A stretch of 64,000 nucleotides of DNA from Tubulanus polymorphus (lineage: Eukaryota; Nemertea; Palaeonemertea; Tubulaniformes; Tubulanidae). The stretch covers positions 3,968,001 through 4,032,000 of the forward strand of contig NC_134026.1 of NCBI RefSeq assembly GCF_964204645.1, in the 5' to 3' direction. Made by a program: the position numbers and the translations under genes. The notes beneath the pieces were generated by a model. The model saw only the letters and a list, made by a program, of their open reading frames with translations, made no database searches and was not told where the DNA came from. Positions within the stretch are counted from its first letter, which is position 1. Every line of letters begins with the position of its first letter. Of this stretch, positions 52,025 to 64,000 are shown piece after piece.

Positions 52025-55000
52025 AAAAAAAAAACATCCGAGAATTTTTGTATTTTCAAAAAATGAACGAATTTTTTGTTACTTGTCTATTAGTTTTTAA
52101 ATATATTCTTTAAGAAGAAGGTGTTAGTTTCTTACTCTTATTACATTATATTTTCTGCAGTGTAACAAGAGTCTGTGAAAAAAACCAACATGCGTGGCTA
52201 ATGAGTTTCTACGTCGACATCATATTTCTTGTTATTGTTTAAGTAGAAAATATCTTTCGTATAATATTTCCGCAATATTTCATAGGAAATCCATTTCATA
52301 CACGGCCGCTAGCTAATCGCTTATATCTTCCACAACTGCAACGCAACATGCAACAAGAGTGATAATTAGGAGCTTACCAGAATTTCCAATAAACGGAACA
52401 CTTTTAACCCTAAACTCCCGATAATATCGACCGAATGCCGTCGACCAATATGGCCGCTCAATGGGGAATATCACCTTTTAAAAACTTGCCCGATGAATCT
52501 GGTGAAATCTTCACGATGATTTGAGATTGCGATAGCGTAATTGACTATCAATAAATGATGTGACACATCCCCATATGGGACGTTATAGATTTTGAATGAA
52601 CTGAGTTGAACCGTCAGCGGCGAGATTCTAGAATAACGTGAAATAAATATCAATATCGATATTTGGTCATAAACGGCAATTTCACACTTAATATATCGGT
52701 TTCCGATACGAAGTTAAACCACAAAAAAAAACGGTCGCAGTTCATACCGTCCGAAGGAAGTGCGACATCATAAATCTTGAAACCGATATATTCATAGTAA
52801 ATCGATATTTTAAAAATGTTAATGAACCAAAATCATACTACGGATTTAAGAGAAATCGGAGTTCCGAAATGTGGGTGGTACAACAGCTATTTCATTTCTG
52901 ACGATGAGGTTGTTTGAAAATTGATTGACTGACGAAAAAAGTAACAGAAACAAGATAAATACAACTGGATGTCAACATTTTCTATTTTCAAACCAGACTG
53001 GTTTTCAATTCTTTACTCAGATAGTAACCCGGTCTCGTTGTTTATTTACTCACTTGATCTGGCATTTCCCTTGTCTAATCTTAACGTCGGCGCGGGAAAT
53101 GCTCATTTTACAGTTTCCGCAGAAAGAGGCAGCTTTTTCTACCGTCTTTTTTATAACGGTATAAACCAAAAGTCATCGTATAACTCTTTTATAACCCGAC
53201 GCTATCATCTGTGCCACACTGGAAATTCGTATCCAATTTCTCATGCTACAATTACTTTTATGCGCGAAATGTTGGACTAGCGATAGGAATAAACCATCTC
53301 CACTATTTCGGCTGTAATTCTGAGGAATGGCCATATGTTAGCCATTTATTGGATAACTCTTCGTTGTATACATGCAATAGTTATATAACTTTGTGTGCAA
53401 TATACATGTACAAGCATAGTTTATCCACCATGAACTCACTGCTCAATGAGTCTGTATCTTGATGAAATCATATCTTGCCAGGAAACGAAAAAGTGAAATT
53501 TCCTACTATTTTTCCTAAACTTTCCTTAACAGACATAATCATTTTTCTTTATCATATCGGCTATCATGGTGATGGTAAACTTCGGCCATTTCTGATCGGG
53601 CATTTCTTCTATTAACATTCACATTACCTGTCAACCTAATTTCAACTAAATTCACTGATTGTTTTCGCGTGAACAGAGGCATTCATTGTAAGCCACGTTT
53701 CTGAAAAACGGCAATGCAGAAAATCCCCGGTATGAGAATTCAAGTGTATATTCAACCACTATTAGTATATTTATTATATGTATTATGTATTTTATCTAAA
53801 CACCACTATGTTGAACATCAAACCATCAAAGACTAATGCAAGTCGGCATTGAGCTTATCATTCAACTAGTAGAGGTTTGTATGATGTTTTTGATAACGGT
53901 TTATGATATTGTTCTTCGTGTTCTTTTTTCCTTCCTCTGAATGCCACCACGATATAGCTGTTAGCTGAAAATGTAAACCTGAATGTTATCACACGTTCTG
54001 GATTCTGAATCATATCGCTCGCAGCCTTTCGAAAACCGTGCGTTTCCTTCTAGTTTATCCCCCCTGACAATACGCGGTTTTGAAGTCGGTTATTTTATTA
54101 CATCGGCTCTTCTTCGGGGGCTTTATGGCGTGCCGTGTTTTCCGTCGACTCGACGGATGAAATGCACCTCATCGAGAGAAATAGTGGTTGGTAGACGATT
54201 ATAAAACTCTTTTATCGCCACGATATCGTATCATCTCAGGGAGCTCTTGATTTACAAATCTATTTCTGCAAATCATACTTGCCTGTGACACAAATAATGT
54301 ACTATACCGCTGACATTGCTTCTATAAATTCACGAATGCATTTCCTATGCTCCATTCGCATTTCATCATTCGTTTTGTCCATTTGCGTATGACTGTGAAT
54401 CTATTCTTATTGAAACTGCCTTTCAAGCATTCTTCTTCATTTACCCTTTCTTTTATTTCTAGCTAACTTAGGAAGGTATTTTCTACAGTCTAGACGAATA
54501 GATTTATCAATTTCGACCAGATATATGAACATCATTTTTTTGCGTCTAGTTTGTTTATTTCAGTGGAGCATACAGCCCTTTAAGATTTCAGTGAGAATTT
54601 GAAGCACAGCCACTCGGTGTTCATCTTCAATATGTGTATATATCCAATAATAAAATAATATCACCCGGAAACTAGGATACGATTACCAAACCAGCCTTTA
54701 ACAAAACCGAAAATAGTGTTTGATTCGAGCATTCTCTGGTGACATCGTCAGCTGTTTTGGTTCTCACTTCCGGTCAATGGATAAGCGGTACCGCTCGCTT
54801 TTCTATAGCTATCGCGTTTCACGAAGTAAACATACACATTCACTGGTATATATGGTGTTATTATTTAAGAAAGATCTAACAACAAAATCTAACATCAAAC
54901 ATGGTAATTCAAATATTGTAATAACAGATTTCGTGCAGTTTCTTAATGAGAGTTTTGAATATTCTTTTTTTACAATAGGTGTTCCGTGGAAATCCTCGTA

Positions 55001-58000
55001 ACGAATGTTCACCGTCATCGTTGATATCCAGGCGCATTAAGATTTGGCAAAATATACCCTATCGTTCTACGTTGGTTGTCCGTTCCAATGGGAACCTGCG
55101 ACCTCCTATGGCAATCGAGGATTCCACTTGTTGCAGGCGAGGATCCGCCAGGTTCGCTAGCAGTTATTCGGTCTTCCGCGTTCGATTTCTACTACATTTT
55201 CAATGAAAGCTGAATTAACATTTTCTTAAATTTATCAATAAGTTTTAAAAACTATACCAAACATATGAGTAGAAACATGAATTTATTATATATTTAGTAG
55301 GACCTGTGATGATATATGGATTTGGGAACCTTATTATTCAAAGTTCATTGACTAATTTCGTCACGTCATCTGGTGGGATAGCGCATAGTATGCGTCGAAA
55401 TGCGTGGCCCTTTGGCGTATGTTTTTGTTTTTCTCTTCAACTATGTTCAGTAAAGACTACGATATTGATATGCATAGTTTTCGGTGCCTTCGGTCACTCA
55501 TTCTCGATCGTCTTAGAAATTCTGAGATTGTCGGCAATAGTTATGTATTTGTATACGGTACACATTCATCAATTTTTCATGGATTTCCGTCGAGAATAAA
55601 CCGTAATTTGATTCTATTCATATTTGTCCATCGTGCCTTTTGCAGACAATAAATACGAATGTTGCTGAAATGCATTCAACGAGAAATAAGGTTTTCCCGT
55701 AGAAATTCCCAAGTTACTCTCGTAGGTTCTTCTGACGTCTGTCATTTTTTTCCTCAAAACATTTTCTTACCTGTGATTTCTTTCCATCGAACTCTTTTCT
55801 ACTTTGGAACGGGGACTGTTCTTTCAACATTTCCCAGGTGGCTTCCTACGTCGACCAAATAACGACCAGCGATACAGCATTAGACTATGAGTAAACGAGC
55901 TTAGAAAAAACCGTTTTGTTTCTGACGGCGGTTATATGGCTTATTTCGTCCCAAGGGGCCCTTAACATAAAACAAAACACCTGTATTACATCAGCAATAT
56001 TCGAGGTATAGTGTGAAACTGGAATTCTCAATTTTCACCCAAAAGCGCCTTATCGAATATTCGCGGATAAACCTACCGAAAAGGCTTAGGTATTTATTGT
56101 GTTGTTAATGTAACCTTTCGCTCGTCGGTAACTGCCCGATCCTCTTCTTAATTTCCTTTGCGCCATTTCTGATTCAGAAAACTGTTATCAACTCGTGGAA
56201 TGTAAAGATCATGTTTTTCCACCTGCGGCTCAGGATCCGTTTCTTCTGCTCTCTACGAACCGCTGCGCGTGTTATTCTGGATGCGTTATTGATGGACTCC
56301 ACACGAGCGTTCCGCCGGTCACGGTACGTATAGAAAAAGCTTGTTAACGTAATTATTCCCACCGTGCAATAAGGTCTGAAATGTGATCTTAGATGTTAGT
56401 TGCCGGTATGATTTTTTTTTCACGATTTTTAGCTTCTGGTAATTTACGTTTATTTAGCTTTAGGTAACCTGTGTGTGTTCATTGGCGTCGGCCAATCATT
56501 GCCTAACAATGGCGTCACGTGATCGGATGTTTCGAGTCATTATTTCATGTATAATAGAAAATTTGGCAAGAACCATCTTTAGTCACGATATTCGAATAAA
56601 ACGCTCTAAAGTGTCAACTGTAGATAAATGAAGTTCCGCGATATGATTTTATGTGATGAATTATATCAATAAATGAAATCACAACGTTTCGGCTGTTGAC
56701 TAACAGCAATCATCAACAACCGAAATGTTGTGCTTTCATTTTGAACGAATCTAATCACTTAAAATTCTATGGGACTTTCTTCGTTTATCAATCATGATAT
56801 TTCATTCAAGCGATTTGTATCTTTTTTTCCAATTTAATCAATCGTGCAAGCGCTGTCTATAACGTATTCGTCTCATTACATTTACGATACTATGGTTATA
56901 TTTGTTTTGTATGAATACCACTTTTTTTCGATCTTTTTTTTCAATACGATCTATAGATCTAAAGGTGAAAATATTCAAAATCTTTCAAATTATTCATAAG
57001 TTCATATAGATGCTATGTAATCATGTAGGCTACGATAAAATGAAAGATTTCGATTTCGTAATAACTTGATACACTCGAGGTCATTCGTATGTATACGAGT
57101 ACATACTCAGTTCACGTTAGGAAAATGAATGCATCAATTTCAGCTAATTTCATGGTAATATTTCCGAATATTCTATATTTACAACGTGTTATCAAATTCC
57201 ATTGATTTGTAGCGCGATCCCGTTCGATGCGTCTATGTGTCATTACTCAAATTCAGCACCCATTGTCCAGCATGCTACGATAAACATTGGCCGCGAGGAA
57301 ATTCATTATCGCCCGGTCAAGATATCAAATTGTTGCCGCATATTTATGCATATTTATCATCTGGATTGTTGTTCGGCTAAGCGGATAAGCATGTCTTCTA
57401 AGCGCGATAGCGAGCGCTTGTTAGCAACATTTCGCGCTGGAATCAGGTTTCCAATCAATAACCGACTTTCGACAAAATTCTAAACCCGTTTCAGCACTTT
57501 TAGATCGAACTGGGGTAATGCGTTACTGTTGAACACGTGTAAACTGTCTAAATTTCCCGCTTCATCGCGTAACGTTATACGTTTCTTTACATTCTGACAA
57601 GTTTAAACCTAAATACTAATTCGCTGACAACTTCAAGTTTTAAACATCTTTCTCAGTTTCTAAAGCCTGCTTCAATTCCAACAATCTATTTGTATCCTTA
57701 AATAACATCGCACAAGCTACAGGCAGCATTTCAGTGACTCCTGTACCGTCGTATCATCGATGAATTACATGTGATTTGAGTTGAGTATCTCGAAACCCTT
57801 GATGACATCTATTTTTATTTCGATCATTATTTCTTGATGCACATTGTTCTGATTGTGGGAACGCAGCCATTGTTTGTAGATTAATGACCTGTGATTATTT
57901 TTTTTCTATTATGGACATTTTTACTAACGCCCACGTAAGACCATTTCTGATCGAAGACTAGTAGAGGTTCTTTATGTTTTGTTTCTCGCTGGAGAGTTTT

Positions 58001-61000
58001 CCAAATTTAGCTATTTTCCCCATCACCACCGTGATGACAATTTAGCACATTGTTTAAACATTGAATATTCATATCAAACAGATCATAAGCCTCACTCATT
58101 TTAAGTGACGTCATTTAGCCGTCAGTTGGTCACATGTCATCCAACAAAAATGGATAATGTGGGGATTTTTTACACACTTTTAGGGACTGTCATATAAATC
58201 ATGCATTGTGTTGACCGTCAATATACATTCGTCCGTATATGATAAAGCCACACGGCTGCGATGAGTCTATATTCTTAGCTAGTGAGATCTGATAAAACAT
58301 CGACAATTAGCTATGTTCCGGTTTGCTAGAGGGTAGGCCTAATCGCAAGGGATATTTTTGCAAAATATAAACTGCTTTGCTTTCATATGGCCTGTTCAAA
58401 GCGAAATGTGCGCTTTTTAACAATCACTCCTGTACACGATCCCAACTCATCCCGACAAAACATATATATTCAATATTCGCTCTATCTTCCGGCTCAGTGG
58501 ACAATCTTGTTACACTTAACGAACATTTCACGCGCATTTTGCATCAGCGTATTCTATGTATGTATACATATATACGTGTTTACTGGATGAATTCACTGTA
58601 ATTTCTGATTTTTCTTTCACGGTGTTATTCCCCGGAACGAATATCGCGACATTGTGTATTTTCAGTTTCTCTTTTTCGCTGCAAAACACGAACTGAAAAA
58701 GTTGCCTTTGACGTCCGTGGCGCGTAAAGTGATTTTCAGTTATGAACGTCGCACAAAATGTCATTGCGGGGAAAATAAAGGAAATCGTTGTCGATTTTAT
58801 TCTCGAATTGCCCGACTATCGATATTAGATCACCGAGTAATTCAGTCACGAATATTGTTGATCGATTAAAACACGACGTCGGCGAACAAAGTTACTCGAC
58901 ACCCGATATCTAGTCAGCCCGAATGATCAATTGGACCAGGGCTCATCGTCAATAGTTTGCTAATATGGAGCGAAAGAGCGGTTTCAATTTTCTGAATTGT
59001 GTATTGTCGGAAATGTTATTTGTCACGAGGCGCCGCGTTTTGAAAAGAGATCAGGCGTTTCCCCCGAAGAACATAAGCAGTTTTTTGTTAGTTACCGAGA
59101 ATCTCAAATCCATCCCGAAATTCGCCGGCTATGATTATTTCTCATGCCGGTCCGCAGAGACCGAAATCATCGATATTTATCAACGAGATCCATATTCCAT
59201 GACTGCTTATGATTTGTATTTCACGTTGATTCAGTTGAACACCGTGTCTTCGGAATCCATTTACCGTAAAAAGTAATATGATAAAACGCCACGGCCGAAC
59301 AATATCTCATAAACACGCTTTCGATTATGGCTCCGGTTTGGCTTTTTTTTAGGTAAAAGCCACATGAACGATGCGTTCTCTTGACACTATGCAACATCCA
59401 TCTTGCGACTCCCGGAGGCTCTTTCCACAACCATTATACATATTAAACCTGTCTCCTTTACCGCCCGCAGCTCAAGTGATTTACCGAGCAAAACCTTCGA
59501 GAAGTTAATACTTCATCCAAGGCTTAGGTATGTTATCCTATGAATTATTACTGCGATTAATCATTTTACCAGAACTCTAAATGTCAGATTACGAGACATG
59601 CGGATTAAAAGAGAAAACGCTATTCGGTTTCTAAACAACCGGTAATTTGAAGTATAAGCTTTAAGCCTTAGTTTTAGCCCGTTTTATTTCACTAGCCTAT
59701 GGTTTAGATGGTAGGCTTTTACGATATTAAATTGTTCGCTTTCGGGGTTGGTTATTTCATTAGAAACGCGATACGTGAAACAAACAACAGGTCTTCCTTC
59801 GTCGGTTCGTTTGCGTTCAGCTTTGATGGAAAACCTACTGATATGCGCTCCTGCATTTTGTACCCGGTTTCCATGGAGAATGCGAAACAAATTAGATTTT
59901 GTTGTAAAGAATAAACCTTATCATACAAAGAAAGATTTTTCCGGCTGAATATACACATCACAATTTGTATACATCTGGAAATTTGAGATGTTGATAAAAA
60001 TACGACCACCGTTGCCGCTTCTGGTATTCACTGCACCTCTGTAACCCCAGATTGCGTCCAGCATTTTGAACACAAGCAACGGCAGCCAAGCTTTAAGCCA
60101 GTTAGTCATGGGTACAGTTTCCATTTAGCCGTCCGTGCAGAAAATAGAAAGCCCTAACGGTGATTTAAACAGCTTGCGGTTTAGTACGATCCGTGATAAA
60201 ACCATAATCAAGGCACTTACTGGGCACAGTAGTTTCCCCCATCGGATAATATTATTTTCTAATGCCACAACACGATTTACATAGGAAAAAGCTGATTGGA
60301 ATTTATTTGAAATTCACGAAGAGCTATAGGCTACAGGAATTCTCATATTCAGGTTTTGCTTAACGAATATTGGTATACAACTGTATATGAAACAATAACA
60401 AGTTTTTAGTTTGTGTCAGATTTAGTAGTGCGATAGTAGTCTCTCTAATCTGGATGCAATAAATAAATTCATCATTCAAGATGACAGAAAATCGGATGAT
60501 TCCCTGCTGACAGCGCAATAGAAATAGTGTTAATACGGATTACCGGTAGCCGTATTTCCAACGAACCAGTCCCTTTCCCCGTCTAAATGACAACGACAAC
60601 GAAAGTGACGCATTCATAGAAAACACGATATGAAACTGGTTGAATGTTGTAAAATGTAATAAAACTAATTCTTGTTCGCACGATTTTTTAAGGGGAAAAT
60701 AATTCCTGAATATGGTCTCGTGAATTCGATCGAAAATACGCGGCGACGACAGCTCTTCATCAAAATTAATGCGAAGGTGGAGAAAATGATTTAAGAAAAT
60801 TTATCTGCTCACTACCGCAATATATCTATGAATAATAAATGACTTATCACTTCAGTTACCTACAATTAATCACAACCGGTGCGCAGATAGAATTTCTATA
60901 TGTTAAGGTGCATTATTGATGACCTAAAGGTAAAAAGCAACTATACAGGAAATTAGGATTATCCTGGCGATTAAGTAATAGATATGACGAGATGATCCAT

Positions 61001-64000
61001 CATTTTCTTTTCGCAAAACGCACTGGAGTATCCTTAATAGTAGGTTCAACACCTTGTGAGGTGCCCCGATATCTTACTGAAGACTTCGTATCTGCACATA
61101 ATTCATTTTGATATGTAAAATTTGATGATCGAGAGAGTATTGCCGAAATTGATTGATTCTCGTTTGATTTTATACGATTTTGCACCGATGCGTTTTTAAT
61201 TAGCGATTGGAAGGCTGTGGGGGATGAATGGCACAGTTGCTATACTACGGAATGATTCTGACGTCACTATAGTAAACATTTCTCTAGTATCAAACCCGAA
61301 ACCAAAGCGTTCAATTAGAAAGCAATCCATCATGCTATTCTCGACGTGAGCTCTTCTCATTTTTCAAATTATCCCAAAGCATTCGGTTTGTTTTATAAAT
61401 CAAGGATAATCCGTAGGTTCACTTGGAGTTCGTAAAATTGTTATTAGCGCTCCGTAACAACCAAGGAATTGTATTACTTAACATCACACATGAGTGCCAC
61501 ACCTTTGATTGATGCGTGTCTACTTTCATTACTTTAAATGTACATAGTGACTTGACAAATATGAAGTGCGAACTGATAAATACCGATCTCGCATGGCATG
61601 TGGAAATTTCGTGAGAATGACTACGACGTAAATATCTCATTTGAGGTGTGGGCTTTAAATGAGTTCAGTTGAACCTACATAGTGAGCTGAATAGCTGCAT
61701 GTGTGGAAATGTCCAGGAAACGGAAATGATGGTGTTCACTATACACATATATGAACAAGCCATTGATATCTACAAGTATTAACGCTTAAGTCAAATGCGA
61801 AAAATGAATCAAAAAGCAAAACAATATTTCGTGAAATACATTTATTCATTCATAACCATCCATACACTTCGGGGAAAATGTGCACGAGCAGTGGTCCTTA
61901 TGTCAAATGGTGAAACTGGCTCTACGAATCAAAAAAGTATTTGGGAATTTTGGGTTACCTGCGCTAATAGCATTTGGATAGTTGGTATTAGAGACGCGAA
62001 AAGAAGCACATCTAGTATACACTAATGCAAGTTAGATTCGTTGGCTCGATTCTCTAGCCATTGATTTGATAGGAAGAACGCGCAGTTGCAGCTCCTACGA
62101 TCATTTAGATAAGATGGTCTAGAGAAGATAAATGGGGTCCTCGTGATTGATATATCAGTGGAGTGAATAGCCCGGTAACACGGGTTTTACTGCCTCGCAT
62201 TCAGTAGTTCACCTGCAAATAAATCGAACGCATTAGCAGCGGGCCATTATGAACGAATGACGTGACATCAAAAGTGTTTTCAGCTTCCGTTGACCGCGAA
62301 ATTAGTTCATATACGAACGCCATTAACTAGGCAGGTGGTGGTGTTAGGAGAATTTTATGGCCACAATGAATCTGTAACCAATTTAACTAGGGACGTCTAC
62401 TGGGGTTTCCGTATTTGAAGAACAGACATTTCTTGTGCGTGGGGCAAATTCTGAATTAATCCAATCACGCCTGTCCGATGACAGTGGATTGATTCCCTCT
62501 TCCAGTATTCACATATACGTATTAAACCAGAGAAAATCTAATTACGAACGACTTGGATAATTATGATTCCTATAGCCGTTTCTTGTGGTTCTGATTAACG
62601 AATTTAATAATGTCGCCAGGAAGCAGTGACGATTATGATTCTTCCCTTGAGTGCTAATCAGCTCGGACACTCCTGCTGGCGATTTTCGTTGTATTCACGC
62701 ACAAACACTCATGTTGCAGATTACAAGGTGGCCGGGGAAATGTAGAAATATAATCAGCGAATATAATCACGTTTTGTTAGAGGAAATACAGCTATTCGAT
62801 TTGGAGGGGGTACAAAAACAACTGAATTTTGACTTCTATGTATTTTCATTACCCCACGACTTACTTTTCAATGGTTGGAATTCCAAATCGTGGCCGTTGC
62901 ATCGTCGCTTTAGCAAGGTCTGTAGCGTGATGCTCAATGCGGCTTCAACAGGACCTTTGTAGAGCGAGGACTAAAGCTTTATCAATACGTTTGCACTACT
63001 TACCTATTCAAATACAGTATATGGCTTCCGAGACAAAATGTATCATTATGTCCAGTGGGCTGCGATGTAAAATATCATTTGTGTACCGACGTACAAAAAT
63101 TGGGTTATCTTTCCTAAAAGAAGAGAATATATCAAAATCAATCCTTAGGGAAAACTTTGTTAATGTGAAAAGTATATATGAATTTAAATGACAAATACAT
63201 TTTCCATGACTCAAGGTTGCAGAAAATAACTTCTTGGAACACAGCTACATTATATCCCCAGAGAGCTTGACGTGCTTTTCTTTTTACAAAATATGAGAAA
63301 CTGTTTAATATCAAATGTACTCCGACTTGTTCGATGCTGTAAAATGATTCTCATCGTCACAGGAAACAAATTCTAGATCGGAATCAAAATACAAAAAGAG
63401 AGAAAGATGTAACCCAATTTAAAAAAAAGAATTTTCCTTACACGTTTTAAACGTGCTTTCAATATGCATGTATAATATCGAATGGTTTCAAACTTTCGGC
63501 TGTATGGAAACGGTGGGATTCTGATTGGATATTCGGAAAAGAATTTGGCAATTCTCGAAAGGCGTAAATACAATTCATATATTATATACCTACACATTTA
63601 CCGTGTCCAGTAACACGCATGACATCTCATGTAGTGCATGCAATCGCGGGCGCAGCATCAGTTGATGCGATGAATCACCATCAACACAACACACGCACAC
63701 TGCACGAACGAGTGAAACATTAAGAGAAAACGCCGCTTTCCGAGGACACATTCAACTGCGCCCGGAACGTGTAGCACGGATATTAATGATTTGTCACAAG
63801 AATCGTCTGTATTGATCTTGGAATGAAGCAGACGATGCGATGGCAAACCTTCGTAGCGACTTGGTGCTGATGTTGTTCTTGCTGTGAAGGTAGGCTTTGA
63901 TAAATACAAGTTTACTTAGACGATCAGATGTTGTACGTCCATATAATCCTCTTATTAGCGTTGTTCTTCGTCTTTTTTCTCATGAGCTTGTTACGTTGTA
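52025..64000. other. Gene-poor 12-kb region
   Basis: It is AT-rich with no open frame above about 105 codons and none flanked by convincing splice sites with a recognisable product. The longest ATG-started frame is 58965-59276 (103 codons, start MERKSGFNFLNCVLSEM), which has no family resemblance. One clear hairpin lies at 56672-56740. The region may hold regulatory DNA or introns of a gene whose exons I could not detect. Confidence 0.5.
56672..56740. repeat. 28-bp-arm inverted repeat (hairpin)
   Basis: AATGAAATCACAACGTTTCG (arm to 56699) pairs with 56713-56740 at all but a few positions around a 13-bp loop. The minus strand carries TTGATGA, a 6-bp stem (GCTGTT/AACAGC) and GAAAC, loosely like a hammerhead core but with T in place of the required first C. 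It is probably a transposon end or foldback relic. Confidence 0.75.

Noticed and set aside
58965-59276. 103-codon ATG-started ORF (MERKSGFNF...)
   Set aside because: No splice, poly(A) or family support. One frame of this length is expected by chance in 64 kb of six-frame sequence.
62711-62962. 84-codon ORF (MLQITRWPGKC...)
   Set aside because: Isolated, with no homology I recognise and no transcript signals.

Overview
This is nuclear DNA from a bilaterian animal. Genes are split by short GT-AG introns, intergenic DNA is AT-rich, and there are remains of LINEs, a tRNA-derived SINE and many short terminal-inverted-repeat (MITE-like) elements. The ortholog set and repeat style suggest an invertebrate, perhaps a spiralian such as a mollusc or annelid relative. 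I cannot name the species, and no rRNA, mitochondrial or marker sequence settles it.

The left 26.5 kb is gene-dense. After the last exon of an unrecognised + gene (22-246) come DCAF10 (-, 911-5876), GEMIN4 (+, 6452-9699), SNRNP200/Brr2 (-, 9993-24307, 35 coding exons rebuilt with consistent phases, 2138 aa) and DDRGK1 (-, 24874-26524). DCAF10 and GEMIN4 are head to head with 575 bp between their start codons. GEMIN4 and SNRNP200 are tail to tail, and their poly(A) signals lie within 20 bp. GEMIN4 (SMN complex, snRNP assembly) and SNRNP200 (U5 snRNP helicase) therefore adjoin, and both serve spliceosome biogenesis.

The middle (26.5-38.5 kb) holds a repeat-rich spacer with foldback elements and a LINE scrap. 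A homolog of vertebrate KIAA0232 (+, 31438-38490, 1542 aa) follows; its last exons encode two CCCH zinc fingers that I do not recall in the human protein.

The right half (38.5-64 kb) is gene-poor. It contains a long AT microsatellite, several MITE-like elements, a candidate two-exon small gene (46731-47305, -), a four-exon gene for a secreted 179-aa protein of unknown family (49100-50184, -) and an unrecognised 318-aa single-coding-exon gene (51068-52024, +). From 52 to 64 kb I see no supportable gene.

All exon models were made by eye from reading frames, splice consensus and recalled family sequences. No search or alignment was run.
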